This document shows positions 22,187 to 31,507 of a stretch of 31,507 bases of DNA, piece after piece. This DNA comes from Pelargonium cotyledonis (lineage: Eukaryota; Streptophyta; Magnoliopsida; Geraniales; Geraniaceae), in NCBI GenBank assembly GCA_036897625.1, contig JAYMTA010000320.1, forward strand, positions 1 through 31,507, read 5' to 3'. Position 1 is the stretch's first letter. The number at the start of each line of letters is the position of its first letter. The translations under genes were made by a program, and so were the position numbers. The notes beneath the pieces are model-generated. The model was given only the letters and a program-made list of their open reading frames with translations. It was not told the origin of the DNA and made no database searches.

Positions 22187-24218
22187 GTGAGTTCTACAAT
22201 ATAATTTTTTTTTAACTGAACTTCACTTTGATATGTACAATTAAATCATAGCCGAGATTAAGAAATTCTTTTGTAGTTCTGACCTAACAACACTTTTCTT
22301 TGTCTTAATAGTTTTCTTAATCTTATTTGCATTATTTTGCTATCTCCGAATCATTGATAAAGAATGTTTCAATCATGACCAATCATTTGACGCATAAAAC
22401 AAATGCCATGGAAGTCTGAAGAATCATAGAATTATTTTATGTTTGTCCTAATTTCATTGTTGATCGGCAAGGTATGGGCAGTGAGCTGGCCAGCGTTTCC
22501 AGTGGGCTGCAAGTTTTGCAGCTAAACACCTGTTCAGAAACGAATCTAACTGTGTCATGGTTAGGTAGGTTCAATAATTTTAGAGTTTTATATCTTTCAC
22601 TTGCCGACACAACAGGTTCACGGATTAGCAGAAAAAAAGGAAACTGATTTCTCTCTACTTTACTCTCATGTCTCTTTAGCTTCTCCCCCTAGATTCAAAT
22701 TAAGATTAAAGTAAATCCTTTAGAAGAATTGAACCTCTGGATAGGATAGTGCCAACAACCCCACTGTTTTTAAGATATATCATCTGGTTATTTCTTTTGA
22801 TTTGTAGAAGATAAGTGGTGATGGTCATGGAGGCAGGACCATGGCCCACAACTGGGATCATGTTGGAAACTGTAGGGTAATCTCATCATTTTGTAAATAT
22901 TTCCTTTGTCTTGGCCTCGAGTCACAGGTGAGAATTGAAATTAGTTTACAATGTGAACTGTGAAGTTGCTCTTTCATCATATTCTGTTACTCTTGGAGGA
23001 TGGTGGGTAACATTTTTGTTTACTTGCCTTGTAGTGTAAGTTGTTTCGAGCTATATAGTCCCTTCTGTTCTTGTCATTTTCCTGGTTCGTAGGAATAGGG
23101 TTGCTACTTGTTGGTTTATGCGGATTTAGGGTTTTCTCGTTCATGAGCCATTGGGAAACTAGAGTAAGGGTTTTGTGGGGTATGAAATGTCGATGTCAAG
23201 AAATCTAAAGAGAACGACGAGGAGGAGCCAAAACTAGGGAGCAATAAATGGTGTGTGCATAAGTAAACAAAGAGAGGCTACAGGGAAGTCTCAAGACGCC
23301 AAGGCCATCCCTTTTATCTTTAAGAAAGGTACTCTCCCAAACCCAATTTACTGATAAAAGTTTCCATATGGCACTGACTGGACTTGTTTTGGCTTCCTCA
23401 ACTGGACCACCCCTAGTTCCTATGGCACATGACCCCATTTTCTTTTTACTGGGCTTGTAAAAATAGCAGTAACATTGAAAAAGAGGAATATGAAATGTTG
23501 GTACATGCCGACACTATGTTATGTTTCTTTGGTGATGGATTCAGTGATATATTTTTTTTTCCAAAGAAACTATCACTTGGTTACAACTCGAGGGCCAAAA
23601 CTGTGTTTGACATTCAATCAACGGACCTAGCAATTGCATTGGTCATTTCGTTCGCGGACTGTTTCACATACACAAATTATATTCCATCGAATAATTGTGT
23701 AGTCAAACCCTACTTAATACCCATCACCAAATATCAACCTAAAAATATTGGTTTGCTCTTCTCAAGTTCAAACTCTAATAACAACATGCATGGCATCAGC
23801 TTCAATAAAACTTTATCATCATGCTTGAATCATTGCCGATAACCATGGATTCAATGAAATTAACCTAAGAAGAAAGTATATTTTGGATTTTTTATACAAG
23901 TAAATGGTAAAGGCTTGGATGGCATGGAAGGAAGGAGCGTGGGGTTGGGTTTGGAAGAGGTGTGTCTGATTTTGTTGGTGGATGTTAATATTGGTGGGCA
24001 GCCCCAGCCACAGCCACAGCCACCAACTCAACTAATATCTACCACCGACGGAATGCATGAAAGCCGTGCATCTCCAAAATTAGCTCTTAAATTCCGGATT
24101 TTTTTTTTCTTTTTATTTTACCATATTTTTGTGCTAAACGAAACCCAGAGATAAATATTACTTTTCTAAATATTATTCATTCAAAAACAAGTCCCCACTT
24201 TCAGGAATATATATATAT
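22187..24218. other. Intergenic DNA with possible further exon-like segments
   Basis: Splice-like boundaries recur, for example an acceptor at GGCAAG|GTATGG near 22473 with a donor near 22565, and an acceptor TTTGTAG near 22806 with a donor CACAG|GTGAGA near 22927. They could continue a spliced 3' tail of COPB2 but are weaker. A 137-codon open frame at 23429-23842 (plus, ATG start) has no recognisable domain. No confident gene is present. Confidence 0.3.
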
Positions 24219-24228
24219 TAGAGAATAA

Positions 24229-24416
24229 GGAATCTAAGCCACAAATTTTTTTGCTTAAACTAAGCCAAACCAACGAGAGAGTGACACCTCATTAAAATAT
24301 TCAGTTACCCACTCAAGTGACCCGCTGAATCCAAACATTTTAAATGAGGTGTCATAATCTCATTGGTCTCTCAATGATGGCTTAGTCTAAGCTAAATAAT
24401 TATTGGCTTAGGATCC
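24229..24416. mobile_element. MITE, family A (about 39-bp terminal inverted repeats)
   Basis: The left end GGAATCTAAGCC matches the reverse complement of the right end, GGATCCTAAGCC. Both arms continue through ATT-rich sequence into CTAAGCCA. The interior contains GACACCTCATTAAAAT and ATTTTAAATGAGGTGTC, an inner inverted repeat shared with the family B elements. It is about 188 bp and non-coding; the ends may extend a few bases further. Confidence 0.7.
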
Positions 24417-24441
24417 TCAATCCCATATATATTACATATAT

Positions 24442-24615
24442 TAAAATGTGTATCAGTTGATTGATATAACTTTATATCAGTTGCAACTTAACCGAACCAA
24501 TGAGGTGATGACACTCATTAAATTTCACTTATATCCACCCAAGTGAATTTGTAGGAGCGAAGCGACCCGTTCGGATCCATGATTTTAAATGATGTGTCAT
24601 AACCTCATTAGTGCA
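24442..24615. mobile_element. MITE, family B copy 1 (right end truncated)
   Basis: It is closely similar to the element at 27722-27931. It has the left arm ATCAGTTGATTGATAT, TATCAGTTGCAACTTAAC, the inner ATGAGGTGATGACA...CTCATTAAA block, and TTTTAAATGATGTGTCATAA. It stops at AGTGCA, where the intact copy enters its right terminal repeat, so the right terminal repeat is missing. Confidence 0.75.
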
Positions 24616-24643
24616 TAAAAAATATTAGGTTTAGATTTCTTTT

Positions 24644-24663
24644 ATATATATATATATATATAA
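24644..24663. repeat. (TA)n microsatellite
   Basis: A run of alternating TA about 20 nt long lies next to the truncated end of MITE copy B1. Confidence 0.85.
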
Positions 24664-25509
24664 GTAATTGGAAAGATTAAATTTAGATTATTTACCAACT
24701 TTCATTTAATTTGCAGAATTTGATAAAACATCGTCATAAATCAAAGTATGAAACTATGAATCTTTCTTAGAGACTCATTTGGACTCCAACTTTGCGGGCC
24801 ACTTTGCTTGCAAATTGTTTAGCTTATAGATATTAGATTTGACAAATTCATGTGCTAATTCTGGACAATCACCAATGATCAAACCGATAATTATAATTTG
24901 GAGGACATCGATTTTAATAAAGATCGACTGCCAGTCTTAACTCCTTTAATTTGCCTAAACAAACCCCTCACGCACACTTTGCACCACAAAACAAACATTG
25001 AGTTCTATAAAACTTACGTGACTCGCTTCAAAAAAATAGCAATGAATGATTGCGAGACTTTCGATAACAAAGACATGGTTATTACTTCTTGTTGCAGTGG
25101 GGTCACAAATAATGCATTCACCCTTCAAAACAATTTGCATAAACCTTACAATATCGAAGGCTTATTCATTGTTGGTATCAAGGTGATCGTAGCAACGAGC
25201 AGGAAAGAAAAACTCAATGGAAAAAGAAAAGAAGATTGTAACTACCACTTTACACTATGCTAAATGTCAAACATGAAAAAAAATGTCTAAAGTGACGAAG
25301 AAGATTGTTATGTTAATTTGATTATCCCTCTGATACAAGGTTCCCGATTTGTGGGAATCCTATATTTTGATGCAAGATGGACCAGTGCGTTAGACATGAC
25401 ATTAAACATTGCTATCGTATCTAAAGGAAAGTAGAAAAACTCGTCACAAAAATGACAATCACAACCAAGGCAAGGGGAAAAAAACTCGAGGAGACTATAT
25501 GGTTACTAG
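24664..25509. other. Gene-free intergenic DNA
   Basis: A 121-codon plus-strand open frame (24898-25263) begins at TTG and has no recognisable domain. No splice or promoter structure supports a gene. Confidence 0.5.
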
Positions 25510-26740
25510 TTTTTTTTTTTTTTTTTTATAAGCAAACAGTACTTTTTTATTTGAATAATCTCAAAGGACAAATAAAAGTACGAAGAAAAGTCAATCATCC
25601 ACTCAAAGCGAGTGAAAGATTTGCTAACCAAGAATCAAATTGCAGGGTACAAAGAAAAGCATCAAAACTGGAAAGCAAGGAGAAACGAAATCTTTTGATC
25701 TGAAGCACCGTATCACCAACACTCGAGAAGCGATCTTTGAACATCAAATCATTACGAGCAAGCCATATGTGCCAAAGGGAGATAAGACTAAGAGAGTCCC
25801 AAACACGTTGCACCAATTTCCGGCCCGAAATACTCGATGGTATGAGGAGATTGACTTAAACAGGTGTCGGGAACCGGACGTGAGGGGATTGACGGTAAAG
25901 AACGTCGAAAGCTCTCTTCGCGGAGAAGGAACCGGACCTGGAGTGAGACCAGATCAACCGGTCAGGGACCGAAGGCGCAACTGAGAACCCATCCAGCAGC
26001 CGTAACAGGTTCTGCAGCAGCTCCGTCTCCCAAACAAGGAGCTGCCGCCTGAACAGAAACTCCGAGTACAACCGAGCAAAACGAACCTTTAAAGAGCAGT
26101 CTGAGATCCAAACATCAGTCCAAAACTTCACCGAACGACCATTACCGACAACCCAACACAGATTTTTCCCCGATAACATCCAAAAAACCCGGCAAATTTC
26201 TGAGCTCAAGGATGGAGGACATAATAGGAGAGAGACAGGACGAACTCAGACTATCTAAACACCAAGAATCTGGATCCCACCCATATTTTTTGCAAAGCAA
26301 GCTCTTTCGAAGCGAATTCGGTAGCATGGCAAAAAGCCACAACCATTTTGCCATAAGGCTAACATTGGCGAGGTGAAGTTGCCTAATTCCAAGTCCCCAT
26401 GAATGCGCTTGGCAGCCACGACCTCCCAACGAACTTTACAAAACCCTCTTGAATCCACCGAGTGACTCCACAAATATTTTCTCTCAATTTCCTCCAGAAT
26501 TTGAATTACTATTTTCGGGGCCTTAAACAACGACATATAGAATAGCGGGAGTGGTTGCTCGAATCAAAGTTAACCGACCACCTAAGGATATATAACGGGA
26601 TTGCCATAAAGCGAGACGTTTACGGAAATTTTACCACCAAGCTTAAACCCCAAATAAATGAATGGGAGGGTCGCAACAGCACAGCCCAGCTCATCCGCGA
26701 GCTGCTGTGTACGCTCAGGAGGGTTGAATGTCATTAAATC
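25510..26740 (-). pseudogene. LINE (L1-type) 3' fragment, decayed and internally deleted
   Basis: On the minus strand the order is the end of a reverse transcriptase (RTQQLADELGCAV, ATLPFIYLG, then RYISLGGRLTLIR), a connection region (SLFKAPKIVIQILEEIERKY, MLALWQNGC, FWTDVW), the motif PDRLIWSHSRSGSFSAKRA, and a C-terminal WHIWLARNDLMFKD block. It ends in TTTGCTTAT plus a 19-nt A run (T run 25510-25528 on plus). Pieces lie in several frames with stops. The cysteine-rich zf-RVT region expected between FDVLYRQSPH and the WLARN block is missing, replaced by about 50 nt. The element is 5'-truncated near 26740 and has no endonuclease or YADD motif. It is a dead copy. Confidence 0.85.
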
Positions 26741-27721
26741 ATCTCTCAGTCAGTTGATTCATTTTATGTCTTATTTTGATTGAGACCAATTAATATTGCG
26801 ATAGATATAAGGGGAATAATATATGCATGCTCTAATCTTAACATATTCTGTCGAATCCTAAATAACAACATATTCATGAACTTCTAAATTGCGGGTTGAA
26901 CCACCAAATTCACTCATAGACTAGTGACCCGTTCGTTTGCACAACTAGTTAACACATCACTTTATGAATAATAATAATAATGAAAATAATACTTGTATTA
27001 CAGTAGTTTGGTCTTACCCTAAATTGACGGAGCTAATTTGTTAAGAGAGCTGCACATAGCAGTTATTATTGCCTTAAATTGTGGTCCGAAAATTTAAACA
27101 TAATTATGCGTATAATCTACTCTACCCTTTTTTTATGCCTTCTAATCCTATTATTATCCATCTAATTAATTCATTATATTAAACTCACCTACCGCACCAT
27201 GGTCCTATCATATTTTTGAATTTCTTGATTCTTCATGATATAATTTCCATTTAATTTCTAGACTCTCTTCTATTAATAATTCATAATGCAATTTGTTATT
27301 TGTTGATTAATACTCCAAATTGCATGTTCAAAACAATTAATTAGACAGAACCCCAAATTTGAAACCTATTTTGTTTTATGTTTTGGTTTTCAGTTTGAGG
27401 TTTATATATATTCATCAAGTAATCTCAATTTAACAAAAATTTGAAGTGTTATTTGATATGACCATTTATATCCATTGACTCCAAGAATAAGAATACAAAA
27501 CACAAAAGTCGGAAATGTTATGGTCCAAATGAGATTTATTTTAATAGGAATATGGTATTATTTTAGCAGTGATATTGCCCACTTTAATTAATTAATTAAT
27601 TTGATGACCTCCACATGTAGTTACTGTCGGATTACACTTTTGGACAGTAACAAGAAAGGAATTTGATTTGGTTTTTTTTTTAAATAAAAAAAAAAAGAAT
27701 ATTGTTTTTTTTAAAGAGTAA
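26741..27721. other. Gene-free AT-rich intergenic DNA
   Basis: Nothing recognisable beyond short TTAATTAA-type runs near 27585-27600 and A/T homopolymers near 27670-27715. Confidence 0.6.
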
Positions 27722-27931
27722 AATATGTATCGGCTGACTGATATAAATTTATATCAGTTGCAACTTAACTAAGCTAATGAGGTGATGACACCTCATTAAA
27801 TTTCACTTTTACCCGCGCCAAGTGAATTTGTGAGAGCGGAGCGACCCATCCGGATCCACGATTTTAAATGAGGTGTCATCACCTCATTAGTGCAACTGAT
27901 ATAAAGTTATATCAATCAATTGATGTCCATA
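27722..27931. mobile_element. MITE, family B copy 2 (both terminal repeats present)
   Basis: The left arm has GACTGATATAAATTTATATC followed by AGTTGCA. The right arm is TGCAACTGATATAAAGTT then ATATCAATCAATTGAT, its imperfect reverse complement. Inside, ATGAGGTGATGACACCTCAT and its reverse complement ATGAGGTGTCATCACCTCAT form a second layer, so most of the 200-bp element can fold into one long hairpin. Exact ends and target-site duplication are uncertain. Confidence 0.75.
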
Positions 27932-28670
27932 TTATTCTTTTTTAAATAATTAATTAATTAGGAACATTAGATAAAATAATTGAAGTAAATTTTATGATTT
28001 TTTATAACGGATTCATATAAACATTCTCTAATTTTTTGACGAGATAAAACATATTATATTAATATTAAAAAAAATTACATATATAGTGCTCCTGCTTCTG
28101 GTACAACTACATAAGCATTCTCTAATTATTACACAATAAAAAAAATGTATGACATAATTAATTTACCTATATTACTATTTTGTTGAAGAGAATAAAAAAA
28201 AAATGTCATCTATTTTTTTATGTAGAATAAGACAAACCGATAATATGATAATACATTAAAACTTCAAACTTCCACACCTTATGAATTTAAGTTAATAAAA
28301 AAAAATCATAATGAAATTGTGAGAAATTGTTGGATTACAAATATAATAAAATATCATAATTGATCGACAAATTCATTGAAGCTCAAAATTTATAAATTTA
28401 TACTTAAATTTTTCGGACATTTAAAAAAAACGATTTTAAAAAAAAAAAAAGAAATTGTGTGAAGATCTGCATAATTAAATATAAAAATTCAAAAAAAAAA
28501 AGGTGGGGTTATAATTTGAGCCATTTTTCATATTCTAAATTAAATTAAAAAATCCAAAAGGATAGGACCCAACATTACCCCAAACGAAGCCTGCCGATTT
28601 TGGGATGTAATCATAATTAATTAGAGCTATAAATTAATCTAATTTAACTCCTTAACCACAAGTGAGGTCT
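27932..28670. other. Gene-free, very AT-rich DNA
   Basis: Many A and T homopolymers and no coding signal. A TATAAAT occurs near 28629 just before the ACGT cluster, with no gene visible behind it. Confidence 0.6.
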
Positions 28671-28673
28671 TGT

Positions 28674-28847
28674 CCACGTGGCACGCAAACCACTCTTCTT
28701 TCTCTTCTCTACGTGGAAAATCGATAACGATGACGACATGGACGCTTTAATCAATCGCCACGTGTCACATAATACTAGCGCTGCTTAGCTGGCGCCTGCA
28801 GGCTGGCATTTGTCTGACTCTTTGATGGCTTGACTATCTTACGTGGC
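28674..28847. promoter_or_regulatory. Cluster of four ACGTG (G-box/ABRE) motifs
   Basis: CCACGTGGC (28674-28682), TACGTGGA (28710-28717), GCCACGTGTC (28757-28766) and ACGTGGC (28841-28847) fall within 174 bp. TTGAC, a W-box core, lies near 28830. ACGTGKC-type motifs bind bZIP (ABF/AREB) and bHLH (PIF, MYC) factors, and clusters are typical of stress- or ABA-responsive promoters. The segment is less AT-rich than its flanks. No gene was found on either side within the window, so what it controls, if anything, is unknown. Confidence 0.5.
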
Positions 28848-29368
28848 GCTTGGCCCCACACGCTCCTCACTGACCTTTGTACATGTGGAGCAGATTTTGA
28901 TAAGTTATAGAAATTGAGACATTTATTAAATAAATAAGTATTTGAAATTTTGAAATTACAGTTTAACAAAACAAGACAGTCCAAGATAAAAATTAATAAT
29001 AAGAAAATTATAATAACACTTTAAAACCAGACATTCTAGTCTCTACAGAATTTTACGTCGTCACAATTGGCTTCTCTTGTTCGACCTGCTTGCACTGTCT
29101 TGTTATTATATTATGTTATCATTACATGATAGTTTGTGAAAGTTGTTTACTACATATGATTATTTTCATGTTTATAATTTTTGTTGATTTTTTTTTCCGT
29201 GCGAGGAGGTTACATGATGTCTGTTGAACATTTTGTTTTCTCTATCTTTATTGGAAGTTGTTTATTATTATTAATATTATGAGTACGCGATTTCTTGATG
29301 CACTTAAGACGTTTTTGAATACAAAAATAATTGGTTTTATTATTTCATTATTGTGGGATTATGTCTCA

Positions 29369-29498
29369 TGATCAATCCTCCTTCAACACATTTTTGGTGG
29401 TGGTGGTGGTGTAAGAGACCACTTTGGCGCAGTAAGGTGCCGAAAACCCTATGATAGGATTATAAGGCTTAGTTTTTTTGCTGAACACTATTGATTCA
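29369..29498 (-). mobile_element. SINE-like copy 2 (partial)
   Basis: It matches 3485-3602 over ATCAATCCTC, TCAACAC, a GGTGGTGGT tract, GTGTAAGAGACCACTTTGG and a later TTAGTTTTTTT..GAACA block. On the minus strand GCGCCAAAGTGG resembles a pol III A box. The 3' half found in copy 1 is not recognisable here, so this copy is truncated or badly diverged. It sits directly before the second LINE fragment. Confidence 0.4.
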
Positions 29499-29499
29499 T

Positions 29500-30326
29500 C
29501 GTATATATATTCACTCCTTTGGTCAGCTATTCCGTAGACTGTTGTGGGTTTGGGAGCTCGAGTTGTTGGACTTCATGCGTATGGAGGTTGCAGGTACAAA
29601 CCTTGCACCTGGTGTGCCGGACAGGAAGGTATGGTCGGGAGCTCAATCCGGCAAGTTCTCCACGACGAAAGCTTACGACATCCTATATCAATCATCCCCT
29701 CATTATCGGCTTGCTTGTCATAAGGTAATTTGGAGACATTTTATCCCCCTAAAGTTCAATGTTTTGCTTGGCTCGCTGTTTTGGAAAGCATCCCGTGTTT
29801 GAATTTCTTAATATACCGTAAAGTGTTGCCAGCAAACTCTAATGCCACCTGCCGCTTATGCAATTCCGAGAGGGAAACCTCGTCGCATCTCCTCCTCATT
29901 TGCACCTGGTCAAGCTGTGTTTGGGCAGCTATTTTGAGGTGGTGGAACATCTCCACTGCGTTTCCATCCTCATACTCTCTTTTGCTCAATTCTTGGTCAT
30001 CATCACTGCTCACTGCAAGTTCCTTGGGGAGGAAATTATGGGAGGCCACTTGCTTAGCGTCATTATTGTTCATTTGGCTCGCGCGCAACGGTCTCGTTTT
30101 TCAGGACGTCTTTCCGACCTTGGTGGACACTCTAGTTCGTATTCAGACTTTCATCTTATCTTTAGTTCATTGTATTGATAGTTCCTTTGTCGTTTCTTTT
30201 GGCTTCGATTCTTGGGTGGCCAATCCTATCTCGTTTCTGAGTTAGGTTTCGGTGCACGTTTTTTGTACTTTTATTTCTATATCTCAGGGTTCGTTTATAA
30301 AAATTACCTACTGCTTATCAAAAAAT
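29500..30326 (+). pseudogene. LINE (L1-type) 3' fragment with zf-RVT region, one frameshift
   Basis: It encodes LLWVWELELL, PDRKVWSGAQSGKFSTTKAY, then a zf-RVT domain (PPKVQCFAWLAVLESIP, CRLCNSERETSSHLLLICTW) and WLARNGLVFQD. The reading frame shifts between about 29735 and 29760; loss of one C in the C run at 29745-29749 would explain it. A stop follows FDSWVANPISFLS at 30245. The 3' end CTGCTTATC plus an A run resembles that of the minus-strand copy at 25510. The element is 5'-truncated and lacks the reverse transcriptase core. It belongs to the same or a closely related family as the other copy. Confidence 0.85.
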
Positions 30327-31200
30327 ATATATATACTCATCTAGACTGTTGTAAGAAAGTATATAGGCATCTTTCTGTATAAAATAAAATAAAAATAATT
30401 ATTATGAACTTTTTTCATGTTTATTTGATAATAGAATATGTAATTCATTGTAATATTGATAAAATAAATGTTTTTATAACAATAAGAAAGTGCTACATAG
30501 CAATAAACATTCCATGTGAAATAATTAGTGCAGTCACCATCTTGATGGAAAATAATGATTCCATTTTGAGGTATAGTTCTCATCTCCACACAAATAGACC
30601 AAAATTTATTTCTCTTGGAATGCCATAAAATGTCCTAATCTTTGCTTCTATTTCTCTTATTTCTTTTCGTTTATTTTATATACAAATTAAATGATTACAA
30701 TTTTACAATAAAATAAAAGAAGTTGATACATAAAATATGAAGAAATGATTAGGAAGATATAGATTACTTGTTGTTTCAAGTATATATACCAACTCCATTT
30801 AACTAATTCCTAATCATACAACTTGTATCTACCATTTCTAATTTTAAGTATATCTCATATTTATATATATGTCAACCTACTATATACTATAATATCATTT
30901 TTTTTTTGCAACCAAACTACAAAAGGATAAATAAATAAATAAATCTCTAACTTTGAACACACATAGTTAGCTTTATAGCTTTGTTATGGAATCTTGTATT
31001 TTAAAATTGAAATTCAATAATTTCCCTACTCACCCACAAGAATGACAAAAACAGAAAATTATATGCACAGATTAGGTATAGTATTTGAATACTCTAATAA
31101 CATTAGTTATGAAAAAATAAATAACATTAGTTATGCAACTAAAAAATTGTAGTAAACTACTCTAAATATTAACATTTAATATCAACAATTAACTGTGATC
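30327..31200. other. Gene-free AT-rich intergenic DNA
   Basis: Only short frames without domains on either strand. No gene or repeat was recognised. Confidence 0.6.
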
Positions 31201-31507
31201 AAAAGTGGCCTTTTGCTCTCTATTTTTCAGAAGGATCAGTTAGGGTTCAGTCCGTAGTTTTCAGTATCAGTGGCGGCAGATTTGTTGGCGGCAGTTGTTC
31301 ATGGTAGAGGCGGAAGGGTGAAGCAGTGGGAGAGAGAGGCGTGACAGGTTTCTGGATCGGATCTGGGTGGAGCAAAGTTGTTCTTCTGCAACGAACTGAT
31401 GTCATGGGAGAAGGAAATGGGGTCGGGGTCGGGAGTGAGCGAGACGGCGGCGGGCCTAGGGCGGAGACTGGCGGGGTGTGGGGGCGGGGGGGGGGGGAGA
31501 CGGGGGG
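31201..31507 (+). other. GC-rich block running off the window end
   Basis: Composition changes abruptly to G-rich. The opening CAGTTAGGGTTCAGTC, TCAGTATCAGTGGCGGCA loosely resembles the start of the 1508-2451 block (TAGGGTTTT, TCAGTTATCAGT, GCCGG). An ATG at about 31404 opens a glycine-rich frame that runs into a G homopolymer. It may be the 5' end of a retroelement or gene lying mostly outside the window. The terminal G runs may be unreliable sequence. Confidence 0.35.

Noticed and set aside
23205..23438. 77-codon minus-strand frame downstream of COPB2
   Set aside because: No recognised domain and no splice partners; most likely chance.
23429..23842. 137-codon open frame with ATG start downstream of COPB2
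   Set aside because: No recognisable domain, AT-driven composition and no promoter or splice context. A chance open frame of this length is possible in 31 kb read six ways.
24898..25263. 121-codon open frame in intergenic DNA
   Set aside because: It begins at TTG rather than ATG and resembles no family that I know.
31478..31507. Terminal G homopolymer runs as a G-quadruplex regulatory site
   Set aside because: They sit at the very end of the window in low-complexity sequence and may be sequencing or assembly noise; no gene context is visible.
1..31507. tRNA, rRNA or CRISPR features
   Set aside because: No tRNA cloverleaf with intact A and B boxes, no rRNA similarity and no regularly spaced repeats were seen.

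Overview
This is plant nuclear DNA, almost certainly from a eudicot. It carries two intact, multi-exon plus-strand genes with AT-rich introns and plant-type GT..AG splice sites. Both proteins match plant families closely. The species cannot be named from the sequence alone.

Layout. 1-3340 is gene-free, with a MITE-like element (496-732) and a GC-rich block containing a 92-bp tandem duplication (about 1508-2450). 3351-3615 is a SINE-like insertion with a short target-site duplication, close upstream of gene 1. 3830-8471 (12 coding exons, 644 aa) is a group 3 sulfate-transporter-family gene that looks orthologous to SULTR3;5. 8472-9615 is the intergenic spacer, with CACTA-like subterminal hairpins and a paired site II promoter element. 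9616-20715 (24 coding exons, 907 aa) is the coatomer beta'-subunit gene (COPB2, beta'-COP). Every exon junction in both genes keeps the frame, and no internal stop was found. Exon-like segments continue past the COPB2 stop (21121-22186 and perhaps further). 24200-31507 is a repeat-rich intergenic region with three related small inverted-repeat MITEs, two decayed LINE (L1-type) 3' fragments in opposite orientations, a second SINE-like copy, an isolated cluster of ACGT (G-box/ABRE) motifs, and a GC-rich block running off the window end.

The two genes are tandem neighbours with unrelated jobs: a membrane anion transporter and a Golgi-ER vesicle coat protein. Nothing suggests that they work together. 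I did not find a clear new biological system. The most unusual signals are inside COPB2: a 29-bp perfect copy of exon 17 in intron 17, a degenerate copy of exon 19 in intron 19, a microsatellite that forms the exon 19 splice donor, a TRIM-like mini-retrotransposon in intron 22, a start codon that is the last codon of exon 1 followed by a 21-nt microexon, and a possible spliced 3' extension.
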